Source of the DNA: Lineus longissimus
Lineage: Eukaryota > Nemertea > Pilidiophora > Heteronemertea > Lineidae
Length of the DNA stretch: 64,000 bases
Direction of reading: 5' to 3'
Assembly: GCF_910592395.1 (NCBI RefSeq)
Contig: NC_088308.1
Span: 21,963,501-22,027,500 of the forward strand
This document shows positions 13,001-22,636 of this stretch, one piece after another. The position numbers were made by a program, and so were the translations under genes. Below the pieces are notes generated by a model. That model had not been told where the DNA came from. It worked only from the letters and a program-made list of their open reading frames with translations, and searched no databases. Positions within the stretch are counted from its first letter, which is position 1, and each line of letters opens with the position of its first letter.

Positions 13001-14290
13001 GCTCTATGCTTTCCAGTCAAGCCGCTAGCTTACCGGAAATAATTATCAACCAACATGCATTCCCTATCTCTGTTGAAGACCGAGGACGCGCTTCTTGAGA
13101 GAGCTTTCAGAGAAAGAACTATTTCCGATAGCAAAAAAATGAAACAAATGCATGTAGCTTTGGCTTCAACGCATCTATGTGTAGATAATTGTCCATTCTA
13201 TTACCAATGTCTCAGACAAACAAATGAGCACAGAAACCAGATATTCAAACAGAGATCATGCTATATTATAGCAGGGAATGAGTACGTTGTGTTATATTGT
13301 GCTTCCCTTGTTTACTACCGGCACAGCAGTGGGTTGGCGCGTTTCCTGGCAAGAGTAAAGGTGTTGGATCGTACATTCGGGACGCTGAATAGCATCTGAA
13401 GACATGACTGTATCATTGATGATTTAATATGGCTATCATATGGTGTATATCACCAAAAAGATAAATCGAAAAAGGCGTTTTTGACTCATTTTAGGACCAG
13501 GGAGGTGAAATACAGCCAAAAACAAAGTGTGCTTTTTAAACATGTCTTCCCACTTAAATTATATCAAACATGATAATTCTGTCAACAGTCTATTGACAAA
13601 CATGAAACTTATCAATGCGAAACTTGCTTGTTTTTCTTCATTTTTAGAATTCAGTTCTGCAAGACGAACTTATCAAGGTATGACTGTTTGACTCGTCAGA
13701 ATTAAAAAAAATAAATTCAAAAAAGTATAAAGTCAGCAGTAAACTATCTCCTTCTCCCCTGAGAACGCCTCCATTTCATTAATGATGGTGTTTTCACTAC
13801 GTCAAATTTACTTCTGGATTTTTAATTCACTTACCGTGTTAACATGTTCAGTTCATAATGCGTAAAACCGCGTCCAGGGATGAATATAGTTATCTGAATT
13901 TCGATTCACCCGTATCCGCACCAGACATCCACTAGCTCGAATCCCCCGTTATATAGTGTAAATATCCTGTCAAGAATCTGTCACCACTGAATCAGGAAGA
14001 GCAATCAAGGACGGTTTCGAGTAACTATCGCGCGAGATTTATTGCGTAGGGACGAGATTTTCGTTCTTGCCAAGATAATCGATGTACCGTCTCTTATGAC
14101 ATGACAATGAATATTGCGGATTGGAAAGAATAATCATTACGCTAATAAAAGTGATAGTCGGGTGCAGGTCACGGACCAAGTTTGTTCTTATAGTAAAATT
14201 GATTGTACATATAACAGGTGTCTGTGGGGTCATTGGCGTGTTCGCTTTTTTATTCCAAATTCTAAAACATCTAGATTTATAATAACCGCT
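10064..14290. other. No recognisable gene; receptor 5' region and repeats
   Basis: No exon with recognisable protein similarity was found on either strand. The longest plus-strand open frame (13055-13399, 114 codons) has no family resemblance I can see. Contents are poly-C and poly-G tracts (10383-10394, 11935-11946), a near-repeated TAGTCTTTAT.AATTCTTGATA motif around 10270-10355, TACATGTA palindromes, and the second copy of the dispersed repeat at 12276-12425. The signal-peptide exon and promoter of the guanylate cyclase probably lie here but I could not place them. Confidence 0.5.
12276..12425. repeat. Dispersed repeat, copy 2 (matches 4535-4680)
   Basis: Same orientation as the copy at 4535. 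This copy carries an inserted TACATGTATAGTTACATGTACA stretch (slightly over one repeat of the palindromic motif) between the GTAAACGTA and CAATCCAAC blocks, which suggests that TACATGTA-type sequence expands within repeats. Confidence 0.55.
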
Positions 14291-14296
14291 AAATTA

Positions 14297-14620
14297 AAAA
14301 AAATCAGAAACTGGAGGCGCTGATTTCGTTCCTTACATAACTGAAATCAAATTTGAATTTAAATTTCGGCACCGGGGCGAGTTTGCCTATGTGTGAGCTC
14401 GAAAAAAGCCAGGAAAACAGCCCAAACGCATTTAAGCTGAAACCATAATGAAAAACAGGAAAATCCCTCGGTGTAAAAATAGTTTGACGTCACAAGGCAA
14501 GTCAACCAATCCAAAGCCATTGTTTCGTCAACCACTCATTTTCGCAATAGGCACCATGGGACGAAGTATTGGTCTACCAGAAGGAGTAGAGATCCCAGTT
14601 CGAGTATCTTGGCCTCTTGG
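14297..14620. repeat. Dispersed about 300-bp repeat, copy 1 (with CRE octamer)
   Basis: Shared with 23598-23818 and 26828-27100 in the same orientation. Landmarks are CAGAAACTGGAGGCGC, GGGGCGAGTTTG, GAAAAAAGCCAGGAA, CCCAAACGCATTTAAG, GTTTGACGTCACAAG (a perfect TGACGTCA octamer), CATTGTTTCGTCAACCA, and an end at GACGAAGTATTGGTCTAC. In this copy the left half of the terminal hairpin (CTTCGTCCC) is lost. It forms the left edge of the duplicated ECI1 block. Confidence 0.8.
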
Positions 14621-14978
14621 TTATCCTATATCACTAAGGGGTCCTACTAAGGGCCTTGCAATTTCTTAACAAAACTGTGATGCATTATTTCAGCATTGCA
14701 GTGACTGGACATTTGTCCTGATAGCCAAGAGTAATTATGATATTGGAGAAACATTTGGTTCATTTGGATGGGAAGATGGCTTTCGAATGGGGAAGACTGG
14801 CCACCAAAGGTCCTATAGATGCAAATATACAGAAAACAAACAATAGATGATATACATGTAGGCCAATAAAATATAATAATAAACTACATCGACATCTACA
14901 TTGACATGCAGTCCATAGGCCAATGAAATTCACACCACAGCATTCAACATGCACAACTTCTGTTAAAAACTTTCCCTT

Positions 14979-17900
14979 TTATGTCTTCTTCTTCTTCAAA
15001 TTCTCAAGATATTTCCCTATATTTTTCTGAATTGAGTCTTTCATAAGAAATTTTGTCAGTTCTTCCAGTTCCTGATCACGTTTTGACATAAATTTTTGGA
15101 GCGTTTCTTTTCGTATGGCCATCTTACTGATCTGCCTTGCTGCATCTGAAATGAGATGTGAGAAGGAATGATGATCTCCCAGGAATCGTATGTAACATAC
15201 AAATAGAGGATCCATGAAACTGTACCATGTATAAAAGAAAAAATAGACCTCGGTGAGGAAAGCGGGTGGAATGGAAACCGATAACTTTTTACATTTCGGA
15301 TGACATGCAAGAGGGAAATCTGTTAACGAATAATTAAATTGGTATGGCCTTTCAAGTTCTTTTCCATACAACTACCTGGTATCTTTAGCCATTCTGCCAT
15401 CTCCGCCTGCACCATTGGTAACACCTGATCCATCTCAGCAGCTCCATCAACCATTCCAATCTTGAACGCTTGGTCCGCATTGTACAGCTCACCAAATTGG
15501 AGTGCCCGGTCAGCAGCATGTGTTCCAACTGTGTTGACCAGGGAATCGACAAGCCTGGAAGGGCAGATGAAAAGATTATCAATGGGCTGTACGACAATCA
15601 AAAAGAATTTTTTTATTTTCACATTTCATCAGAGACCCATTGAACATTCCTTGGTCAAGACTTCTTGAAATTGATCTTTTTAGAACTCTCTTGACTTCTT
15701 GAGTGCTATTTATTTGCAGCCACAAATAAGTTGCTTTACTTGACAAACTTACCAAAAAGGAGCCACAATGCCCTGAAATCAAGAGAATAAAATTGATAAC
15801 CTGATGAATAGAATCTATGAAATAAGCTACATGTCCTTGATAGAGACATTTTAATGTACTTGCAGCCACTTTCTTTTGATTGAGCAGTGTTTTGATAGAT
15901 CCTTTTCATTAGGATCATCGCTTGGATATTTTGAACACAGGGATGCGCTGTAGGTCTGACTGTACTTGGTAGATGCATTGAAGAATCTTCCATCCAGCAA
16001 ACTGTGCATGAAAGTTGCCCAGAACAATGGAGCAAAATAGGCTGTTGAAATCTATGCATCTACCATACTTACCAATCGAGTTTCATTCAGACCTGTCACA
16101 TATTTTCCTTTAGCCATCACACTGAAGTCTGAACACATGGCAAATATACAACCAGCAGCAGGACAATGACCCTGGAAAAAAAGACCGATCTGAATCACAG
16201 GACAATACGGTGGCTGGGAAAGGACATCGAAAAAAAATTCTCGGCGGGACGACTTATTATCGCGGGGGACGACTTATTATGTCGGGGGGACGACTTATTA
16301 TCTCGGGGGGACGACTTAGTAAGTCGGGGGGATGACTTATAAGTCGAGGGGACGACTTATTATCTCGGGGGGACGACTTATTAAGTCGGGGGATGACTTA
16401 TTATGTCGGGGGGACGACTTATTATCTCGGGGGGACGACTTAGTAAGTCGGGGGGACGACTTAGTAAGTCGAGGGGACGACTTATTATCTCGGGGGGACG
16501 ACTTATTAAGTCGGGGGGACGACTTATGAAAGCCACCTTTCCCAGCCACCGTACTATTGAATAGAAGTCAAAAGTCTATTTAATTTGTAGGAAAACTGTA
16601 CAGCAATTCAACTATAATAATATAATAATGAGTCTTTTATATAGCGCAATTCCGTGACACTATAGTTCTCGCTCAAAGCGCTTTGGGATATCATATTATT
16701 ACCCCGGTCTCCACAGAAATCAATCAGGGGTTTCAAGGAGCAACCAGAAGGTGCTCACTTGAACTCGACCAGTAGGGGAACTGAGCAGTGACTCGGCCGG
16801 TGTGACAGTGATATAGATATAGTCCCCCTGGAGTCATAGTCCGGTAGCATTGTATTTGACCAATTAAGCAGCATGATCTATTGTACCGCTAACCCTAACC
16901 AAACATTTAGCAATGCGGGCTATTGTTACACGGACTATCAGCCCTAGGACTACTATCCCTTGCACACCGGGAGTCGAACCCACGACCTCCTGATCATGAG
17001 GCCGACTCTCTTCCACTGCGCTACCGCTGCCCCTATAACTATGATGTTACAAGAGTACAAGCACGAGGAACCATTAACATAATTACTGTTAGAGCTGCCA
17101 TAGTGATCAATCTGCTACCATACAATTTCACCCAGATGCCTTGAAAGACTCTCAAGAATTCCCTGAGCCTTTCTCGCTTGGGTTGATACATTTCTGTAAT
17201 ATCTAAACCTCCGGTGAAGAAGTTTGGAATTGCCTGAAAATATTCAAAATATACTAATGAACTCTTGATTGACAGAGCCACCAGTAAATACGAACAGTGT
17301 ATCCTTAAAGTGACTTCTTACCAATGATGCACGAGTGGTAGACACCACTTTAACATTAGAGGGGCTACTGGGGACGGCGAGATTAGAGGAGGGAATCAAT
17401 TCGAAGTTGCGAGTGTGGTAGACACAAATGTTTCATTGCAACTCTTAAAAGGGATTTCCCAGATTGCCAAATCATACAAAGAACATTGCAGAGTCTCGAA
17501 TTTGACTACTTACCGAAGTTAGGATCATTCCTCTGACTGAGTTGTCAGCCTCTAATTTATCATAAGCAATATTCATCTCTGTCATGAGCTCTAAGCTAAG
17601 GGCATTCACAGGCTTCTTATCAAGTGTCAAGGTCGCTACACCTGGGATGAGTGAGGAAATAAAACGAAGAGTTGTTCAAAAGTCGAGAGGAGCCTCATAG
17701 CTGCATATAGAGTAGAGTACAACCTCTCTATTGCGGACACCCATGGAACTGGACATTGGTGTCCGTAATGTAGAGGTGTCCTTAATAGCGAGGTTATGCA
17801 ATTATTGTCCAAAAAGTGGATTCATGTGTATGAACATGCGGGTCGTGAAGCTAAGTCTACGTACCGGGGTATTACATATTCCATTTAATTTGGAATATTA

Positions 17901-19039
17901 ACTACTTCAAACAATTTCATGCAATTTATATGCGAACTTGAAATTACTTTATTGTAATACCTCATGGCATTTGTTGTGGTCAGCATATTAATTGCCAACA
18001 TTGTTATATGCATGCAGGTGGTGTTCGTACGCTTCATTCTACATTGACAGCGTAAGCATTAGATGGGGAGCTACTACACATCAAGCTTTATTCTTTGTAG
18101 TTAGAGCACAAGGGGACAAACAACTCAATGGAATGCAATTAATGTTAGAATACACAGTAGTTGGGCAACCAACTCACCTGTTTGATCATCCTTTGATATC
18201 GTCACCATTGCTTGTCTGGTGCTACTTGTTGCAAATCCATTTTTGTGGACAAGCCATCGTACTGATGCTTGCAAAACGGATGAGGAACGACTGGACTGAG
18301 CTTTCGCAATAGCCCTAAACATCAAGATTCCTGAAAAATACAAATGATGTGAAATTCTGAATATCTACAGGGTGTGGCAACTTGATGAGCTGCCCCTTCC
18401 GTTTCGATAGAGCCTAAGGTCTCAAATAAATGGGGTAGTCAGAAAAAAGCAGGGTGCAGGCATTAAGCCACCGATGAAAGAATGCAGGCAATATGATGAA
18501 TGAGTCTAGAGAAAATTGAGAAAAGACAACAAGGTCTGGTCAAGACCACATCCTGCCAAGACTAAACATTAGCTAATCCTATCCTCAATTTGCCACTATA
18601 GTTCATATGCCTATACCCCGTAGCTTACCTTCTCCCTCACCGGCCCGCCCGCGGCAAGGGGCCAAAAGCCAAGCGTGGCCATGGGGGCGGCGCTGCCACC
18701 CAACCCACTGGCAGCCACGCACGCTGCAGCGACCTCTCTATTAAGAACACCCTCTCTAGTCTATCAAGCCATTCAAGGACATTAGTTTTGGCCCCAGATT
18801 GGCTCTTTCCATTTAAAATTACGACTCTTAGTGATAGTCTGATTCCTCTCAGACTTTGTCGGCTTTGCATCGATTTTGATTGTCTATTTCGGCATCATGT
18901 TGGTCAACACATTAATAAACGGCCCATTAAACTTCTTATTCAATAACTTCACGACTTCGCTGGCAGGGTCGTTCGTCGCTAAAAATCATTTAAAAAGTGA
19001 AAAAAGTGATAGGGGCCTACCTTTTCCAAAAGTTGCCAT
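14979..19039 (-). CDS. ECI1: Mitochondrial enoyl-CoA delta isomerase 1, copy A
   Basis: Shifts the 3-cis/3-trans double bond of unsaturated acyl-CoA to 2-trans in mitochondrial beta-oxidation. Exons: 19021-19039, 18178-18330, 17514-17641, 17087-17233, 16073-16171, 15753-15772, 15376-15554, 14979-15145. These total 912 nt, all junctions in phase, giving 303 residues against about 302 in mammals. The start exon encodes only MATFGK plus one base. The N-terminus is basic and Ser/Ala-rich (a mitochondrial presequence). Crotonase-fold signatures: FTGGLDITEM and GHCPAAGC (oxyanion-hole region), GLNETRLGIVAPFW (likely catalytic Glu region), HAADRALQFGELYNADQAFK, and the family C-terminus DSIQKNIGKYLENLKKKKT. 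Differences from copy B include His for Pro in RWLVHKN and Leu for Trp in REFLRVF. It appears intact and functional. Confidence 0.95.
15753..15772 (-). other. ECI1: 20-nt microexon of ECI1 copy A
   Basis: GGCATTGTGGCTCCTTTTTG encodes G-I-V-A-P-F and two bases of Trp. It is flanked by a TTTCAG acceptor and a GTAAGT donor. Without it the frame breaks and the conserved GI(V/I)APFW block is lost. The same 20 nt is present unchanged in copy B at 29496-29515. Confidence 0.93.
16206..16553. mobile_element. TA-flanked MITE filled with a G6-tract minisatellite
   Basis: Perfect 16-bp terminal inverted repeats CGGTGGCTGGGAAAGG (16208-16223) and its complement (16536-16551) are each flanked by TA, the target duplication expected of Tc1/mariner-type insertion. 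The interior is almost entirely minisatellite. It lies in the ECI1 copy A intron between exons 16073-16171 and 17087-17233, and is absent from the matching intron of copy B, where the sequence AATCACAGGACAA runs straight into other DNA. It encodes no protein and must be non-autonomous. Confidence 0.85.
16240..16528. repeat. Minisatellite, 14 units of about 20-22 bp (TCGGGGGGACGACTTATTA)
   Basis: Fourteen units, each with a run of four to six G followed by GACGACTT or GATGACTT and then ATTATG, ATTATC, AGTAAG, ATTAAG or similar before the next TC/CG. Unit variants alternate in a semi-regular order, suggesting amplification of multi-unit blocks. The G tracts recur every two helical turns. Confidence 0.92.
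16616..17034 (-). mobile_element. tRNA-derived SINE (tRNA-Met-like head), minus strand
   Basis: On the minus strand the head begins GGGGCAGCGG and carries an RNA polymerase III A box TAGCGCAGTGG (17013-17023) and a perfect B box GGTTCGACTCC (16970-16980). It resembles tRNA-Met through CTCATGATC and AGGTCGTGGGTTCGA. The body ends near a TATAGCGC..CAAAGCGC-type segment and a (TAA/ATA)n tail. AACTAT occurs at 16610-16615 and 17037-17042, a plausible target-site duplication. It is absent from the matching intron of ECI1 copy B. No intact tRNA cloverleaf, so this is not a tRNA gene. Confidence 0.85.
17718..17800. repeat. Inverted ACCTCTCTATT..GGACACC motif pair
   Basis: CCTCTCTATTGCGGACACCC and, 30 bp on, GGTGTCCGTAATGTAGAGGTGTCCTTAATAGCGAGGTT form an inverted and partly tandem arrangement in an ECI1 copy A intron. 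Related fragments occur near 18731, 31502, 31580 and 46770, so this is the end of a dispersed element family. The matching intron of copy B lacks it. Confidence 0.5.
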
Positions 19040-19565
19040 TTTTACAGTCAGCGCCTTCTCGCCAGTGCGATTTGTTACATCCAAGCCTAATACCATTAGG
19101 CCACGCGAGATGGCGCTAAATCATATACATGTATACGTTCAAACACACATATAAAACGTATAAATGTAAATCAGCGCCTCTGGTGTCAAGATTGATTGTT
19201 TTTGCAGTGTCGGCCTGACTGTGAGACTTCGCAGACTCAGCAAGTCTCAGAAATGTTGTGCTTTATATAGTGCAATGAAACTTGAACAATAAAACTTTTG
19301 TAACGAGAGTGACTACTATTAAATAGCCACACTTGTGATGAATGCATGCACAGGTTTAGTGCTAGTTCATTTGTGGCTGGCTCATCGTTGGAATTGGTCA
19401 ACCAGCTTGGACAAAGGAGGTGAACATGTGTGATAGTATAACTATCTCCTTTTCTCCTCCTTTAATGGGCTTTCGGAGTGGCACAGTGACTTTGATCGAT
19501 GTAATGTACATCATTTTGGTCGTAAGCGCTACGTCTGTCACCTGTGTGATGGAATTGGGCAACTC

Positions 19566-19715
19566 CCTCCGATCGCATAGGTTTTCTCCCGTTGAAACGG
19601 TTGTCCTCCTACAGGGCTTTCCAAGTCGCCATGTGAAAATAATTCTTGGAATTTACAAAATACGTGATTTCCAAAAGATGATGATTTGAATTAGATTTTC
19701 TTCTTTGTTTCCCTG
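19566..19715. repeat. About 140-bp dispersed repeat, copy in block A
   Basis: Contains TCTCCCGTTGAAACGGTTG, CCTACAGGGCTTTCCAAGTC, GCCATGTG, AATAATTCTTGGAAT, TAGATTTTCTTCTTTG and TTTCCCTGGTGG. An inverted copy sits in the GSTO intron at 20708-20850, and the block B counterpart is at 32330-32466. It lies upstream of the ECI1 start. Confidence 0.8.
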
Positions 19716-20419
19716 GTGGTGCACCAACGCTTCAACAATAAAATTCAACAAACACAGAGCCAGACATGAGCCTTATATAGTGGAGCCTTCACACAATGTT
19801 TAAAACATGATTTCCGCTTGGCAAGCAAAGAACCAGGTTCTCAAACGTGGTTTGTATCACTACTTAGATGATCGTGCCCGCCGAGCATACCAGGCATCAG
19901 TATACATGTAGTTCGCAACGTTTCATATGTCACGACAATCCAATTTCCCAATGGATAAAAGAAAAATTACCAGACTTTTGTATAACAATAACCATTAATT
20001 TAATGATGAATATCTGTTAATTTCATACCAACTACATTTACATTTATAGAGACATCATCCAAGGTAAAAATATTATGAACCCACTTTAAACGTAGGTAAC
20101 ACTTAATATCACTGGCATAATTATTATCTTTTGAAGCTATTTAAACGTGTTGTGTTTGTTTCGGCAGGCTACATACATCATACACTGCCTGTGTCTGAAT
20201 TTGGAAAGCAGTAGTGGACACGTTTCTTTTCCATGGCAAAAGTGTCGACTTAAAGTTTTTCAGACATAGTGTCTGTGCACCGTAACACCCATTGGTACCA
20301 TGCAATAGTTTGAAAGATATAGATTGGTATTTCATCAGTAGTGGGAATACGATAGGAACTGAGGACAGATTTGCTCCGGAGATTTGCTTCTTTAACTGTC
20401 ATGTCTTTCACTGCTATGC

Positions 20420-22604
20420 CTAAAGACCATAATCATAATTAGCATTATCTGGATAAGTCTTATAGAACCCCATATGTAAATCCTTGCTTAACATGCATGC
20501 CTGAACCGCCGGTATCTGCTTCATCGCGTCTACCCATGCTGCAAACTTTGGGTATGTCTCTCTGGCCTCAGAGAACGTGGGTATTAAGTCGAATCGTTCA
20601 CACCAGGGCCATATCATGAAATCGACAAATAACGGTTTTTCCCCTGAAAAAAAGGATATCGGAATTAGTCTAGAAAGGGTAATGTGGCGGTTTATATATT
20701 TCGATATTCCACCAGGGAAACAAAGAAGAAAATCTAATTTAAATCAGTTTCTTTTGAAAATCATTTATTTTTGTACATTCCAAGAATTATTCTCACATGG
20801 CGACTTGGAAAGCCCTGTAGGAGGAAAACCGTTTCAAAGGGAGAAAATAACCCCTTCAGCGTTACGATCCTGAAACACCAAGTCTCGAAAATGGTAGTAC
20901 GTAATTGCCTTACCTCCAATGAAGTCTCCCTTAACAGCCGCCAGCTCTTCTTCAAAATATTTCAGTTCAGCAAATACATCTCCACCCTCTTTGGACCTCA
21001 GCTCCTTGTAGTACTTGGAAATTAACTATAACAAGAAACAGCATAGTAAGATAAGGTCACTCCCTGGCTTGTAGAAGTTGCGATGACCTCGGGAAAATGC
21101 CTGACGAGTATTACACAGGCCAACCAATACATTTTGCCATCAACGTCATAGACCACAATCGATCTGAATGATACCGACTGACTTGACTGTGGTTAATTAA
21201 GCGGTAGGCCCGAGGTCACGTTTTTGAGTGTTTACTTTTCTGGGTGTTTCAATGTTTCCCCTCATTGTTGGGGAACGCGGAAAATCAAATTGACATGCTG
21301 TTTCGTTGCCATTACCCCTGAAGCCATGGTCTCTCCAACTGGGGCAACCAAAAATTTTACTCCGCGGTATTACCGTGAGTATTTCTGTGTGTGTTTCGCC
21401 TATCGTCATCATCTTCAGGTGGCCACAACAAGCTTCATCCAATCGAACCTATTCTGAGCCAGGTCCTCAAGTTGTACCCCTTCAATAGATCAGGCCTCAA
21501 ATCGTCGTTTTTTGGTAAGTAGTCACCATATCCATGTAGGGGAACAATGAAATATGGTAAACACTAATGAAATGGCCAGGGCCATTGTGCTCACCTCATG
21601 TGGAGGAAAGATGGATAAAGAGCATGGTATTGTGTCATGTAGTGTTAGGTTTGATGTAGGTCCAAGCAATTACAATTTCCCCAAAATGGCCAATTTGCAG
21701 TACATTCGACCTCTGTGACCTTGAAAAGTAGGTCAAATCAAAGAAGACCCGGGTGACACATTGAATGGTTGTTAGAATTAGATGTACCTATGATATAAAG
21801 TTGGTGCCAATCGGGCAAGTAATACTAGGAATAATGGCATTTTGAAGAATTTAGGATTTGGCCCCCTCCCTTGAGGCCAAACGGCAAATCAGATCGCACC
21901 AAACTTCGGTACCTGAGACCACCTGACCAAGGGGTACATGTGTACTTAATTTGTGATCAATAGTCATTGCAGTTAAGAAACGTGTCATAGTTACGGCCTG
22001 ACGGCGAATTTACGCCATTTGACCTCTGTGACCTTGACAAGAAGGTCAAATTAAAAACCTGTGTGACATATACTGTATGGTGGTTAGATGTACCCATGAT
22101 ATCAAATTGGTGGCAATCGGGCAAGAAGTTAAGGAATAATCACATTTTTAAGGTTTTTGGATTTTACCCCTTGGTGGTCAAGTGGTGAATCATATTGGAC
22201 CAAACTTCGGTCCCTGAGATTACCTGACTAAGGGGTCAATGTGTACCAAATTTGGGATCAATAGTCATTGCAGTTTGGAAACGTGCCGTCGTTACATCCT
22301 AACGGCCAATTTACACTATTTGACCTCTGTGACCTTGAAAAGGAGGGCAAATCAAAAACCCGGAGGATATATGATGCACCTTTGCTAGAAGTACCTACCA
22401 TATTTTTTTCAAAATTTCCCGACTACTATTAAGGGAGATATTGCATATTTTCACTTTTAACATTTGGCCCCCTGGTGGCCAAACCATGACACGAATCGGA
22501 CCGAAACTTGGTCTCCAAGGTGTCATTACATAAGGGTACATGTGTACCAAGTTTCAACTCAATAGCTCTAACAGTTACGAAACGTGCCCTGCTAACGGAC
22601 GACG

Positions 22605-22636
<32 letters not shown>

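Larger units (their letters stand above)
14290..19865. repeat. Segmental duplication, block A (contains ECI1 copy A)
   Basis: Matches block B (26828-32610) through all eight ECI1 exons, their introns, the 5' region and about 800 bp upstream, ending near GGTTCTCAAACGTGGTTTG in both. The left side matches from the dispersed repeat through CTACTAAGG and AACAAAACTGTGATG to CAGCATTGCAGTGACTGGAC. The two blocks differ by several clean insertions: A has a MITE and a SINE at 16206-17042; B has extra DNA at 27213-28082 and about 28278-28645. Nucleotide identity looks very high by eye; I did not compute a value. Confidence 0.85.

Noticed and set aside
13055-13399. 114-codon open frame as a gene
   Set aside because: No family resemblance, no flanking splice or polyadenylation pattern that I could support.
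16332-16549. Open frames with repeated RGDDL or SSPR peptides on both strands
   Set aside because: They are produced by the minisatellite, whose unit length is close to a multiple of three. No start context, splice signal or conserved protein.
16960-17034. tRNA gene
   Set aside because: A and B boxes are present, but the acceptor stem does not pair and the sequence continues into a SINE body with a repeat tail.
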